Assembly: GCF_022879575.1 (NCBI RefSeq)
Contig: NZ_CP084260.1
Span: 806,001 to 870,000, forward strand
Length of the DNA stretch: 64,000 nucleotides
DNA from: Caballeronia sp. SL2Y3
GTDB lineage: Bacteria; Pseudomonadota; Gammaproteobacteria; Burkholderiales; Burkholderiaceae
Reading direction: 5' to 3'
Shown here: piece after piece, positions 42,007-50,649 of the stretch
Layout of the letters: each line of letters starts with the position of its first letter
Position numbering within the stretch: the first letter of the stretch is position 1
Notes under the pieces: generated by a model
The model's input: the letters and a program-made list of their open reading frames with translations, nothing else
Database searches by the model: none
Told to the model about the DNA's origin: nothing
Made by a program: the position numbers and the translations under genes

Positions 42007-43107
42007 ATGTTTTCATCGACATCGGCGTCAGCGCGCAGAAGCCGCGCGATGCGGCTCATGCACGGCCTGGCGTCGCCATTCTTCCGCTATCGCCATGCGA
42101 AGATGATCCACGCGGTGCGCGTCGCGCTCGGCATGGCGACGTCGTTTCTCGTCACCACGGGCATCAATATCCCGCACGGCAGTTGGGCCTCGGTCTCGCT
42201 GCTCGTCGTGGTCGGCGGGCTGCAGCACTACGGCAATATCCGCAAGAAGGCGGCGGAACGGGCGCTCGGCACGGCGCTCGGCGCGGCTATCGGACTCGCG
42301 CTGATTCTCGTGCAGACGGTCTTCGGCTCGCTCACGCTGTTCTTCATTTTGATGTCCGCCATCGCCGGGGCGTGCGCGTATTACGCCATCGGCAAGGCGG
42401 GCTATGTCGCGCTGCTGACGGCGATCACCATGGTCATTGTCGCGGGCCACGGCGATTCGCCGTTCGATGTGGGCTTGTGGCGGACCGCGAACGTGCTGAT
42501 CGGCATTGCCATTGCGCTGGCGTTCTCGTTCGTGCTGCCGCAGTACGCGACGTACTCGTGGCGCTATCGCCTCGCCGACAATCTGCGCGAATGCGCGCGT
42601 CTTTACGGCGCGTTGCTCGACGGCACGCCGTTGCTCGCGGAAGAAACCGCGCGCCGCTTCTTCGCGATGAGTCAGCGCCTCGTGCAGTCCCGCGCGCTGA
42701 TGGAGTCCGTCGCGAAGGAAACGCGCGTGCCGGTCGCGCGGCTCGAAGAGATTCAGCGGCTGCATCGCTCGATCCTCGCCGCGCTGGAAATGCTCGTGAC
42801 GTCGATGCCGGATACGCCGCGCGCGACGTGCAATATCGCACTCGACTGCTCACCGCACGAGCAGCAGGTGCGGCAGAAGCTGCTGAAGATGGCGCGCGCG
42901 CTGCGTTTCGGCCGCGTCGGTTTGCTGTACATGCGTCCCGACGCTAAAGCGGATGCGAGCGTCGAAGCGGAGGCGGGCGATGGATCGACGCAGGGCATGC
43001 ACTGGCTCGCGATGCGTTTCGCGGAGCAGGTGGATCGCTTGCGGCTGCGTCTGAGTGAAATAGAGCGGGAGTGGAATATCGAAGGCGCGCGGCCGCTTCC
43101 CGGCTGA
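42007..43107 (+). CDS. FUSC family membrane protein (aromatic acid exporter/YccS-like)
   Basis: A 366-residue protein. About six hydrophobic helices in the first half contain the FUSC core: GINIPHGSWASVSLLVVVGG and IRKKAAERALGTALGAAIGL. A cytoplasmic helical domain (about 190-360) has FAMSQRLVQSRALMES. The family includes fusaric-acid and p-hydroxybenzoic-acid exporters, but lone membrane subunits like this have unknown substrates; no membrane-fusion partner is adjacent. The start at 42007 is backed by the terminator just upstream. Confidence 0.8.
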   Translation: MFSSTSASARRSRAMRLMHGLASPFFRYRHAKMIHAVRVALGMATSFLVTTGINIPHGSWASVSLLVVVGGLQHYGNIRKKAAERALGTALGAAIGLALILVQTVFGSLTLFFILMSAIAGACAYYAIGKAGYVALLTAITMVIVAGHGDSPFDVGLWRTANVLIGIAIALAFSFVLPQYATYSWRYRLADNLRECARLYGALLDGTPLLAEETARRFFAMSQRLVQSRALMESVAKETRVPVARLEEIQRLHRSILAALEMLVTSMPDTPRATCNIALDCSPHEQQVRQKLLKMARALRFGRVGLLYMRPDAKADASVEAEAGDGSTQGMHWLAMRFAEQVDRLRLRLSEIEREWNIEGARPLPG

Positions 43108-43120
43108 CGCGCCGCGCGCT

Positions 43121-43582
43121 TTAGGACTGCGCTGCCGCGTCCTGCGACGGTTGCGGTGCGTCGGCCATCTCGACGGCGTTGACGACGTTGATGAGCCACG
43201 GTACGCCGAAGCGGTCTTTCAGCATGCCGAAGCCCGCCGTGAAGAACGTGGACTGCCACGGCGTCAGCACCGTGCCGCCTTCGCTCAATGCGTTGAACGC
43301 GCGCTCGCCCGCTTCGGGGCTGTCGGCGCCGATCGACAGCGTGAAGCCCTGGTATTCGCAGTGCGGCTGACCGAACTGGCCGTCCGACACCATGATTGCC
43401 GTGCCGCCGACGCTAAAGAGCGCGTGCATGACTTTGTCGTGCCACTCCGCCGGCACGTTCGCCGCGTCGGGCGTGTCGCGGAAGCGAATGAGCGTCTGAA
43501 TCTCCGCGCCAAACGCGGATTGATACAGCGCGAGGGCGTCCGCGCAATCTCCGTGGAAGAAAAGATACGTATCCAGTTGCAT
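43121..43582 (-). CDS. PhnB-like VOC protein (3-demethylubiquinone-type)
   Basis: A 153-residue VOC-fold protein of the PhnB/DUF1398-like group: LFFHGDCADALALYQSAFGA at the start, VMHALFSVGGTAIMVSDG and TFFTAGFGMLKDRFGVPWLI near the end. Family members are small metal-binding proteins of unclear activity (not true demethylubiquinone enzymes). It converges on the FUSC gene 13 nt away. Monocistronic. Confidence 0.82.
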   Translation of the reverse strand: MQLDTYLFFHGDCADALALYQSAFGAEIQTLIRFRDTPDAANVPAEWHDKVMHALFSVGGTAIMVSDGQFGQPHCEYQGFTLSIGADSPEAGERAFNALSEGGTVLTPWQSTFFTAGFGMLKDRFGVPWLINVVNAVEMADAPQPSQDAAAQS

Positions 43583-43723
43583 TGATAGCTTCTCCGAGCT
43601 TGGGCGGCGCTCCCGCCAAAGCTCGGAAGTCTATTGCAACCGGGAGCCGCGCCGACTCGGAGAAGGTCAATTTACGTCAAAAGACGCCTGGAAACCGTAT
43701 TTTTCTGAATGTCTTGCGGCAGG

Positions 43724-43746
43724 CGAGGCGCGCGCAGCGCGCCTCG
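43724..43746. other. GC-rich hairpin between PhnB-like and tal genes
   Basis: A perfect 10-bp inverted repeat (CGAGGCGCGC / GCGCGCCTCG) with a GCA loop, 11 bp from the 7-bp tandem repeat. No T-run on either strand. It could be a Rho-type end of the tal message. Confidence 0.45.
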
Positions 43747-43757
43747 TGCATCGCTTG

Positions 43758-43806
43758 TTGCCTATTGCCTATTGCCTATTGCCTATTACTTATTGCTTAT
43801 TGCTTA
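43758..43806 (-). repeat. 7-bp tandem repeat (7 copies) ending in the tal stop codon
   Basis: Seven contiguous heptamers on the plus strand: four of TTGCCTA, one TTACTTA and two TTGCTTA. The last unit contains TTA, the complement of the tal TAA stop. The array is therefore the immediate 3' UTR of tal, a microsatellite-like element in otherwise non-repetitive DNA. Confidence 0.95.
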
Positions 43807-44757
43807 TCGCAGCGCCGTGATCAGCTTTTCCAGCTTGATGGCATCAGCCGCGAACGCGCGGATGCCTTCGGCCAGCTTTTCGGTCGCCATGGCGTCTTCG
43901 TTCACGGCGAAGCGGAACGTCGGCTCGTCGACGCTGATCTTCTCCAGATCCGTGTTGTCCGCTGCGTCCGGCGACAGCTTGCGCTCGACCTTCTCGTCGC
44001 TGTCCGCCAGCTTCTTCAGCAGGTCAGGGCTGATGGTGAGCAGATCGCAGCCAGCGAGTTCGGTGATCTGGCTCACGGTGCGGAAGCTCGCGCCCATGAC
44101 TTCGGTCTTGTAGCCGAACTTCTTGTAGTACGAGTAGATGCGGCGCACCGACTGCACGCCGGGATCGTTCGCGCCGCCGTTTTTGACTTCGTCCCAATCC
44201 GCGCCGGCCGACTTCTTGTACCAGTCGTAAATGCGGCCGACGAACGGCGAAATGAGCTGCGCGCCCGCTTCGGCGCACGCCGCGGCCTGCGCGAGCGAGA
44301 AGAGCAGCGTCATGTTGCAGCGGATGCCTTCCTTCTGCAGCACTTCGGCTGCGCGGATGCCTTCCCACGTCGACGCGAGCTTGATCAGCACGCGCTCGCG
44401 GTTGATGCCCGCGGCTTCGTACAGCTTGATGATTTCGAGGCCCTTGTCGATGGACCCTTTCGTGTCGAACGAGAGGCGCGCGTCGACTTCGGTGGATACG
44501 CGGCCCGGCACGATCTTCAGGATTTCGGTGCCGAACGCGATCAGCAGATGGTCGATGATCTGGCCCATCGGCTTGCCGGCGTGCTCCTTGACGGTCTTCT
44601 CGAGCAGCGGCTTGTAGTCGTCCTTCTGGACGGCCTTCAGGATCAGCGACGGATTCGTGGTCGCGTCCTGCGGCTTGAACTGAACGAATTGCTGGAAGTC
44701 GCCCGTATCGGCGACGACGGTGGTGTATTGCTTGAGCTGGTCGAGAGCGGATGTCAT
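43804..44757 (-). CDS. tal: Transaldolase
   Basis: A 317-residue class I transaldolase of the pentose phosphate pathway (TalA/B type). The Schiff-base Lys is Lys126 in [31 protein letters not shown] carries the conserved Asp of the N-terminal barrel and [12 protein letters not shown] the phosphate-binding Arg. It transfers dihydroxyacetone between sugar phosphates in the cytosol. A TAGAAT box at about 44875-44880 on the minus strand may be its -10. The stop codon is the last unit of the 7-bp repeat. Confidence 0.95.
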   Translation of the reverse strand: MTSALDQLKQYTTVVADTGDFQQFVQFKPQDATTNPSLILKAVQKDDYKPLLEKTVKEHAGKPMGQIIDHLLIAFGTEILKIVPGRVSTEVDARLSFDTKGSIDKGLEIIKLYEAAGINRERVLIKLASTWEGIRAAEVLQKEGIRCNMTLLFSLAQAAACAEAGAQLISPFVGRIYDWYKKSAGADWDEVKNGGANDPGVQSVRRIYSYYKKFGYKTEVMGASFRTVSQITELAGCDLLTISPDLLKKLADSDEKVERKLSPDAADNTDLEKISVDEPTFRFAVNEDAMATEKLAEGIRAFAADAIKLEKLITALR

Positions 44758-44972
44758 GTCGAGTCGTCGGCGCGAAGCGCCTTGTCAAATTGCGGTAACC
44801 CGCGGGGTGTCCATGATCGCGATGCCGGAATGCGCCTTCGAAGCGCCGGGCTCGCCCCTACTGCCAATGTCTCATTCTAGACCCGCGCGTGCTGTTCGCG
44901 CTCGGGGCGTGCGCGTCGCTGGTTCGACCGGGCGAGCGCCGGGGCGTTCCGTCGCCCGCCGCGCCGCATCAA

Positions 44973-45218
44973 TCAGTCGACGGCGTAGGCGAGCTCGTGC
45001 CAGCGCCGCACGGTGCCGGAGCCGAGCTGCCCGCGGGCGAAGCGCATCTTGCGCACTTCTTCGAGCGCGTGCGCGTCTTTTGCGGGATCGCCGCAGCTCA
45101 TTTTCAGGACGACGTCCTGAACGTGGCCGGCGTCGTCGAGCAGCACGCGGACGATCGTCTTGCGTTTGGTGGGGCCGGGCGGCGCGGTGCGCGCCAGCAG
45201 TTTGTCGAGCAAAGCCAT
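44973..45218 (-). CDS. Small hypothetical protein, TonB-C-like
   Basis: An 81-residue protein beginning MALLDKLLARTAPPGPTKRK. The body (VRVLLDDAGHVQDVVLKMSC, then ALEEVRKMRFARGQL) resembles the beta-alpha-beta of TonB C-terminal or energy-transducer-like domains, without a membrane anchor. I start at 45218 because the upstream 15 residues look non-coding. Function unknown. Confidence 0.55.
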   Translation of the reverse strand: MALLDKLLARTAPPGPTKRKTIVRVLLDDAGHVQDVVLKMSCGDPAKDAHALEEVRKMRFARGQLGSGTVRRWHELAYAVD

Positions 45219-45293
45219 CTTCGTGATTCTGAAATGGGGTCGTGGTGCATCGGCGCGAAGCACGTTCGGCCGATTCCCGCATTGTAGGCCGCG

Positions 45294-46493
45294 TCAGCCG
45301 CGCCGGGCGTTCAGAATGACATGCGTCACGACGCCCGCGATCAAGCCCCAGAACGCCGGCCCGATGGACAGCAGCGTGAGGCCGGAGGCCGTCACCATGA
45401 ACGTGACGAGCGCGGGTTCGCGCTGGCGGGCGTCGTGCATCGCGTTGGCGAGGCCGCTCATGATCGAGCCGAAGAGCGCGAGCGCCGCGACCGAGACGAC
45501 GAGCGCCTTCGGAAACGCCGCGAAAAGCGCGGCGATGGTCGCGCCGAAAACGCCTGCGATCAGATAGAAAACGCCGCACCACACCGCCGCCGTATAGCGC
45601 CGGTCGTGGCGCTCGTGCGCTTCGGGGCCGGTGCAGATGGCAGCCGTGATCGCCGCGAGGTTCACGCCGTGCGAGCCGAACGGCGCGAGCAGAAGCGACG
45701 CGATGCCCGTCGTCGCGATGAGCGGCGCGGAGGGCGTCGTGTAGCGGTCCGCGCGCAGCACGGCGATGCCCGGCACGTTCTGCGAAGCCATCGCGACGAT
45801 GAAAAGCGGCACGCCAATGCTCACGATGGCGGAGAGCGAAAACGCGGGCATCGTGAAGACGGGGTGCGCGAGCGCGACGTGAAAGCGTGTGAAATCGAGC
45901 AGGCCGAGCGCGCCCGCGACGGCCACGCCTGCTGCCAGCGTCGCCGGAATGGCGTAACGCGGCGTCGCGCGCTTGAACACGAGGTACGTGAAGAACATGG
46001 CGAGCACGAGCGCCGTCTGATGCTCCGCCGCGCGGAAAATCTCGATGCCGATCTCGAACAGGATGCCCGCCAGCAGCGCCGCCGCGATGCCCGACGGAAT
46101 GCGCTTCATCAGCGCGTCGAACCAGCCGGTGACACCCACTGCGGTCAGCAAAAGCGCGCAGACGACGAACGCGCCGATGGCCTCGGCGTAAGGCACGTTC
46201 GGCAGCGACGTGACGAGCAGCGCCGCGCCGGGCGTCGACCAAGCGACGACGATCGGCGCGCGAAAACGCAGCGAGAGCCCGATCGTGCACAGCGCCATGC
46301 CGATGGAAAGCGCCCAGATCCACGACGAAATCTGCGCGTCCGACAGATGCGCGGCCTGTCCCGCCTGAAACATCAGCACGAGCGAGCTCGTGTAGCCGGT
46401 CATCATCGCGACGAAACCGGCGACGACCGCGGACACCGATGTATCGGAAAAAGGGCGCAGCGGGGCGTGCGCGACAGACGGCGTGGCTTTCAT
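45294..46493 (-). CDS. BenE family benzoate:H+ symporter-like transporter
   Basis: A 399-residue permease with 11-12 hydrophobic helices. The BenE signature is clear: VVAGFVAMMTGYTSSLVLMF near the start, VVAWSTPGAALLVTS and PFGSHGVNLAAITAAICTGP in the half-helix region. BenE imports benzoate in aromatic degraders, but no ben genes lie here, so the substrate is open. Start at 46493 (MKATPSVAHAPLRPF). It follows the VWA gene by 26 nt. Confidence 0.85.
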   Translation of the reverse strand: MKATPSVAHAPLRPFSDTSVSAVVAGFVAMMTGYTSSLVLMFQAGQAAHLSDAQISSWIWALSIGMALCTIGLSLRFRAPIVVAWSTPGAALLVTSLPNVPYAEAIGAFVVCALLLTAVGVTGWFDALMKRIPSGIAAALLAGILFEIGIEIFRAAEHQTALVLAMFFTYLVFKRATPRYAIPATLAAGVAVAGALGLLDFTRFHVALAHPVFTMPAFSLSAIVSIGVPLFIVAMASQNVPGIAVLRADRYTTPSAPLIATTGIASLLLAPFGSHGVNLAAITAAICTGPEAHERHDRRYTAAVWCGVFYLIAGVFGATIAALFAAFPKALVVSVAALALFGSIMSGLANAMHDARQREPALVTFMVTASGLTLLSIGPAFWGLIAGVVTHVILNARRG

Positions 46494-46519
46494 GCGGGTT
46501 CTGCTTCTTTCTGGCGGTG

Positions 46520-47695
46520 TTATTTGGACAGCGCGCGCATGGCGCTTTCGAGTCCGGACAGGGTCAGCGCGTACATGCGGTTGCCGAGCACATGACGGAT
46601 CGCGGAAATGGACTGGCGGTATTCCCATAGCCGCTCGGGCTCGGGATTGAGCCACGCGTGATGCGGAAACTGATCCGCGAGCCGCCGCAGCCACACGGCG
46701 CCGGCTTCGGCGTTGTTGTATTCGACGGAGCCGCCCGGCTGAAGCACTTCGTAGGGACTCATCGTCGCGTCGCCGACGAAGATCAGCTTGTAGTCCGGCG
46801 TGAACTTGTGAAGCACGTCGAACGTCGGCGTGCGCTCGGTGTGGCGGCGGCGATTGTTCTTCCACAAATAGTCGTAGACGCAGTTGTGGAAGTAGTAGAA
46901 CTCCAGATGCTTGAACTCGGCCTTCGCGGCGGAGAACAGTTCTTCGACGCGCTTGATGTGGTCGTCCATCGAGCCGCCGACATCCAGCAGCATCAGCACT
47001 TTCACGTTGTTGTGACGCTCGGGCACCATCTTGATGTCGAGCCAGCCCGCGTTCGCCGCGGTGCTGCGGATGGTGTCGGGCAGATCCAGCTCTTCGGCCG
47101 CGCCTTCGCGCGCGAAGCGCCGCAAGCGCCGCAGCGCGACCTTGATGTTGCGCGTGCCGATTTCCACCTGATCGTCGTAATCGCGAAACGCGCGTTCGTC
47201 CCACACCTTGACCGCCGTGCGATTGCCCGCCGATTCCCCGCCGATGCGGATGCCCTCCGGGTTATAGCCGCCATGCCCGAACGGCGACGTGCCGCCGGTG
47301 CCGATCCACTTGTTGCCGCCTTCGTGCCGTTCCTTCTGCTCGTCCATCAGCTCTTTGAGGCGCTCCATGAGCTTGTCGAGCCCGCCCAACGCCTCGATGC
47401 GCTTCTTCTCCTCCGGCGTGAACTCGCGGTCGAGCCGCTTCTTGAGCCAGTCGAGCGGAATGTCGAACGCTTCGTCGGGCAACTGCGTGACGCCATGGAA
47501 GTACGCGCCGAACGCGCGGTCGAACTTGTCGAAGTACTTTTCGTCCTTCACGAGCGTCATGCGCGCGAGGAAATAGAACTCGTCGAGCGACGGCGAGATG
47601 ACCTGCGCCTTCAGCGCTTCGAGCAGCGTCAGGTATTCCTTCACCGACACGGGCAGCTTTGCGTCGCGCAGCGAGTAGAAGAAGTCGATCAGCAT
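46520..47695 (-). CDS. VWA-domain protein (CoxE-like), partner of MoxR ATPase
   Basis: A 391-residue protein. The N-terminal ~130 residues are helical with charged stretches, and a Gly-rich linker follows (GTGGTSPFGHGGYNPEGIRI). A C-terminal von Willebrand A domain (about 205-380) has the metal site MLLDVGGSMDDHIKRV (D-x-G-x-S rather than the common D-x-S-x-S), a YYFHNCVYD strand and FVGDATMSPYE. MoxR-VWA pairs act as chaperones that load cofactors or assemble complexes; the client here is unknown. The MoxR gene lies two genes upstream. Confidence 0.85.
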   Translation of the reverse strand: MLIDFFYSLRDAKLPVSVKEYLTLLEALKAQVISPSLDEFYFLARMTLVKDEKYFDKFDRAFGAYFHGVTQLPDEAFDIPLDWLKKRLDREFTPEEKKRIEALGGLDKLMERLKELMDEQKERHEGGNKWIGTGGTSPFGHGGYNPEGIRIGGESAGNRTAVKVWDERAFRDYDDQVEIGTRNIKVALRRLRRFAREGAAEELDLPDTIRSTAANAGWLDIKMVPERHNNVKVLMLLDVGGSMDDHIKRVEELFSAAKAEFKHLEFYYFHNCVYDYLWKNNRRRHTERTPTFDVLHKFTPDYKLIFVGDATMSPYEVLQPGGSVEYNNAEAGAVWLRRLADQFPHHAWLNPEPERLWEYRQSISAIRHVLGNRMYALTLSGLESAMRALSK

Positions 47696-47720
47696 GGCGC
47701 GCTTTCCTTCGTGACGTGGA

Positions 47721-48311
47721 TCAGCGGTCGAGCCGGTGCGTGAGATGCGCGCGCACGGCCGGCCATTCCGATTCGATGATCGAGAACACGACGGTATCGC
47801 GATACGCGCCGTCCCGGCCGATCTGGTGATTGCGCAGAATGCCGTCCTGCTTGGCGCCGAGCCGCGCGATGGCCGCGCGCGACTGGTGGTTCATGAAATG
47901 CGTCCGGAACTCCACGGCGATGGCCTTCAGTTGCTCGAAAGCATGGCCGAGCAGCAGGCGCTTCGCTTCGGTGTTGAGCGCGGTGCGCTGCACGCGCCTG
48001 GCGTACCACGTATGGCCGATTTCGAGCCGCCGATGCACCGCTTCGACGTTGAAATAGCGCGTGGAGCCGACTACATCGCCTGTCTTCGCATCGATGACCG
48101 CGAACGGATGGGCGCCGAGCCGGTCGCGCATGTCGATGGCCGCGTCGATATAGGCGCGCGCCGTATCGGGCGAAGGCACGCTCGTGTACCAGAGCTTCCA
48201 GAGCTCGCCGTCGGCGGCGGCGGCCGCGAGCCCCTGTTCGTGCTCGACGGTCAGCGGCACCAGTTTCACGTGCTCGCCTTCGAGCGTGACGGGTTCGATC
48301 CAGCGGCTCAT
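47721..48311 (-). CDS. GNAT family N-acetyltransferase (RimJ/RimL-like)
   Basis: A 196-residue GNAT: VTLEGEHVKLVPLTVEHEQG at the start, GDVVGSTRYFNVEAVHRRLE mid-way, and the acetyl-CoA region IGHTWYARRVQRTALNTEAK with a modified Q/R-x-x-G/A loop. The type resembles RimJ/RimL protein or small-molecule acetyltransferases. It lies between MoxR (28 nt) and the VWA gene (25 nt) on one strand, an unusual insertion in that pair. Confidence 0.85.
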   Translation of the reverse strand: MSRWIEPVTLEGEHVKLVPLTVEHEQGLAAAAADGELWKLWYTSVPSPDTARAYIDAAIDMRDRLGAHPFAVIDAKTGDVVGSTRYFNVEAVHRRLEIGHTWYARRVQRTALNTEAKRLLLGHAFEQLKAIAVEFRTHFMNHQSRAAIARLGAKQDGILRNHQIGRDGAYRDTVVFSIIESEWPAVRAHLTHRLDR

Positions 48312-48339
48312 GCGTGGTTTCCTTTTCTTGGCGTGCTGA

Positions 48340-49182
48340 TCAGCGGTTGTGGCGGTTCATGTACAAGAGCCGCTCGAAGAGCGCGACGTCCTGTTCGTTC
48401 TTGAGCAGCGCGCCGTGCAGCGGCGGCACGATCTGCTTCTGATCCGACGACTGCAACGCCTCGGGCGGAATGTCCTCGGCGAGCAGGAGCTTCAGCCAGT
48501 CGAGCAGTTCGGATGTCGATGGCTTCTTCTTGAGCCCCGATACGTTGCGCAATTCGAAGAAGCTCTGCATCGCGGCAGCGAGCAGGTCCTGCTTGATGCC
48601 GGGGAAGTGCACTTCGACGATGTCCTTCATCGTCGAGGCATCGGGGAACTTGATGTAGTGGAAGAAGCAGCGGCGCAAAAACGCGTCCGGCAGTTCCTTC
48701 TCGTTGTTCGACGTGATGATGACGAGCGGCCGATGCTTCGCCTTCACGAGCTCGCGCGTCTCGTAGACGTAGAACTCCATGCGGTCGAGTTCGCGCAGCA
48801 GGTCGTTCGGAAACTCGATGTCGGCCTTGTCGATCTCGTCGATCAGGAGCACCGATTGCCGGTCCGACTCGAACGCCTGCCACAGCACGCCCTTCACGAT
48901 GTAATTGCGGATGTCCTTCACGCGCTCGTCGCCCAGCTGCGAATCGCGCAGGCGCGAGACGGCGTCGTATTCGTAGAGACCTTGCTGTGCCTTCGTCGTG
49001 GACTTGATGTGCCATTGCAAAAGCGGCATGCCGAGCGCGCCCGCGACTTCCTCGGCGAGCATGGTCTTGCCGGTGCCGGGTTCGCCCTTGATGAGCAAGG
49101 GGCGCTCTAGCGTCATCGCGGCGTTCACCGCGAGCTTGAGGTCGTCCGTTGCGACGTATTGCGATGAGCCTTCGAAGCGCAT
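48340..49182 (-). CDS. MoxR-type AAA+ ATPase
   Basis: A 280-residue AAA+ ATPase. Walker A is GEPGTGKTMLAEEVA (about 33-47), Walker B SVLLIDEIDKADIEFPND, sensor 1 VIITSNNEKELPDAFLRRC with the Arg finger. It belongs to the APE2220/MoxR-like subgroup. ATPase-driven chaperone with the VWA protein at 46520-47695. I start at 49182 (MRFEGSSQYVATDDLK); the frame is open to 49284. A TATACT box at 49212-49217 on the minus strand is a likely -10. Confidence 0.9.
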   Translation of the reverse strand: MRFEGSSQYVATDDLKLAVNAAMTLERPLLIKGEPGTGKTMLAEEVAGALGMPLLQWHIKSTTKAQQGLYEYDAVSRLRDSQLGDERVKDIRNYIVKGVLWQAFESDRQSVLLIDEIDKADIEFPNDLLRELDRMEFYVYETRELVKAKHRPLVIITSNNEKELPDAFLRRCFFHYIKFPDASTMKDIVEVHFPGIKQDLLAAAMQSFFELRNVSGLKKKPSTSELLDWLKLLLAEDIPPEALQSSDQKQIVPPLHGALLKNEQDVALFERLLYMNRHNR

Positions 49183-49628
49183 GACGAAGATTCGGTGAGG
49201 AAAAAAATCCCAGTATAAGTCAGAAGCCCTGTTGCGACGGACGCCTCGCCGGTATCGTTGCAGCCGCCTGCGACAGGGCTGCAAAGGAGCCCCGGCAGTG
49301 CTGCATGCCGCTTGCTGAGAACACGCTGTGAAGCGAGACGAGCCCGGCGTACAGAGGCGAATTGTCGCAGGGCGAGAAGGCGTCTTTCAGCCGGTTCCCA
49401 TTGCCAGAGGCGGCTCTGCGCTATCTCGGAGAATGGACGCTAGGGTGGTCGCGCGGTACAATTAGCCCGATTTTTTTGGCCTGCGCGGCCGGGCGGCCGC
49501 ATTTAGGTGCGCATGCGCCGCTTGCGAAGCAGTGAAAGGCAGCAAACAGTCCCGAGAAGGTTGTGATGCGCTCGGCGCGGGCCGCGGCTTTCGAGCGCCG
49601 GTTTTCCCCTCATGCTAGGTTACAAGCT
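49183..49628. other. 446-bp intergenic region between moxR and cytochrome c genes
   Basis: It holds divergent promoters and no credible gene. On the plus strand TGGACG (about 49434), a 17-bp spacer and TACAAT (about 49457) form a plausible promoter for the cytochromes, giving a leader of roughly 160 nt. On the minus strand TATACT (49212-49217) serves moxR. A run GATTTTTTTGG follows the plus promoter. Confidence 0.45.
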
Positions 49629-49994
49629 ATGAACTATTTCGTCGGCAAACTTGCCGTGATTGCAGTGCTGTCCGGTCTTGCCGGCTTCGCGACCCAGGCG
49701 TCGGCCGACGTCGTGGGCAATGCAAAGGCCGCAGAGGGCAAGGTCGCGATGTGCATCGGCTGCCACGGCATTCCCGGCTATCGCACGGCTTACCCCGAGG
49801 TCTACGAGGTGCCGATGCTGGGCGGTCAGAACGCGCAGTACATTGCCAACGCGCTGCACGCCTACAAGAAGGGCGACCGCCACTTCGACACCATGCGCGC
49901 CATTGCGGTGACGCTCTCGGATCAGGATATCGCGGATATCGCCGCGTACTACGCCGCGCAGACGCCGCAGTCGAAGAACAACCCCGACAAGTAA
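49629..49994 (+). CDS. Class I cytochrome c, periplasmic
   Basis: A 121-residue protein with a signal peptide (LAVIAVLSGLAGFATQASA), then one haem site Cys42-x2-Cys45-His46 (MCIGCHGIPG). It has the c4-like sequence PMLGGQNAQYIANALHAYKK and a late Met in HFDTMRAIAV for the axial ligand. Length equals one lobe of cytochrome c4. It precedes a second single-lobe cytochrome by 149 nt; together they may form a split c4 delivering electrons to a terminal oxidase. Confidence 0.88.
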   Translation: MNYFVGKLAVIAVLSGLAGFATQASADVVGNAKAAEGKVAMCIGCHGIPGYRTAYPEVYEVPMLGGQNAQYIANALHAYKKGDRHFDTMRAIAVTLSDQDIADIAAYYAAQTPQSKNNPDK

Positions 49995-50143
49995 TCCCCG
50001 TTGCCGCGATCGAGCGGGTCGAAGCGCCCGCCGCCGTGACAGGACAATCCGATGCACGGCAGTCCGACAACGCAGGCAGTCATCATCTTGCATGGGACCG
50101 GGTTCAGGCGCCGCGCCTCGAAAACCGGTCGACAGGAGAATTC

Positions 50144-50560
50144 ATGAAGCCCTATCAGGCACAGTCGCAGGCACAGTCGCAGGCACAGTCTCAGGCATTT
50201 CGGTTCAGCTTCAAGGCAGCATGCGCTGCCGCCGCGATCATCGGCTCGGCGGCGTTCAGCACGGCGCACGCAGCGGATGCGGGCAACGGCAAGGTGCTTT
50301 CCGAAAGCCACAACTGCGCGGCCTGCCACGGCCCCGGCCTCAACAAGCCGGTGAGCGGCGAATATCCGAAGCTGGCCGGCCAGCATGCGACCTACATTTA
50401 CTGGGCGCTGCGCCAGTATCAGATGGGCAACGGCAACCCGAACTTCGGTCGCAACAACGCGATCATGGCCGCGCAGGTGCAGAACCTGTCGCAAAGCGAT
50501 CTGAAGGACATTGCCGCATACATCGAATCGCTCGATGGCAGTCTCGTGCTGAAGAAGTAA
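50144..50560 (+). CDS. Class I cytochrome c, periplasmic, with repeat-containing N-terminus
   Basis: A 138-residue protein. The first 18 residues are an unusual (QAQS)n tract encoded by a 12-bp direct repeat, preceding the signal sequence FKAACAAAAIIGSAAFSTAHA. The haem site is Cys58-x2-Cys61-His62 (NCAACHGPGLN), with EYPKLAGQHATYIYWALRQY and the axial Met candidate in NNAIMAAQVQNLS, typical of c4 lobes. The ribosome binding site is CAGGAG. An intrinsic terminator follows. Confidence 0.88.
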   Translation: MKPYQAQSQAQSQAQSQAFRFSFKAACAAAAIIGSAAFSTAHAADAGNGKVLSESHNCAACHGPGLNKPVSGEYPKLAGQHATYIYWALRQYQMGNGNPNFGRNNAIMAAQVQNLSQSDLKDIAAYIESLDGSLVLKK

Positions 50561-50583
50561 GCGCGTCGCCGCATCGTAGGAAA

Positions 50584-50618
50584 CGAAACACCCCGCTCTC
50601 GCGGGGTGTTTTCGTTTG
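50584..50618 (+). terminator. Rho-independent terminator after the cytochrome genes
   Basis: ACACCCCGC/GCGGGGTGT stem with a TCTC loop, extended by A/T pairs, then TTTCGTTT. Begins 24 nt after the cytochrome stop; the converging DUF1841 gene ends 32 nt beyond. Confidence 0.85.
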
Positions 50619-50649
50619 GGCGCGTGGTGTTTGGATCGTCAGTCGCGCG

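Noticed and set aside
43758..43806. 7-bp repeat considered as a replication iteron or CRISPR
   Set aside because: Units are far too short for CRISPR, and nothing like a rep gene or DnaA boxes is adjacent; it is a microsatellite in the tal 3' UTR.
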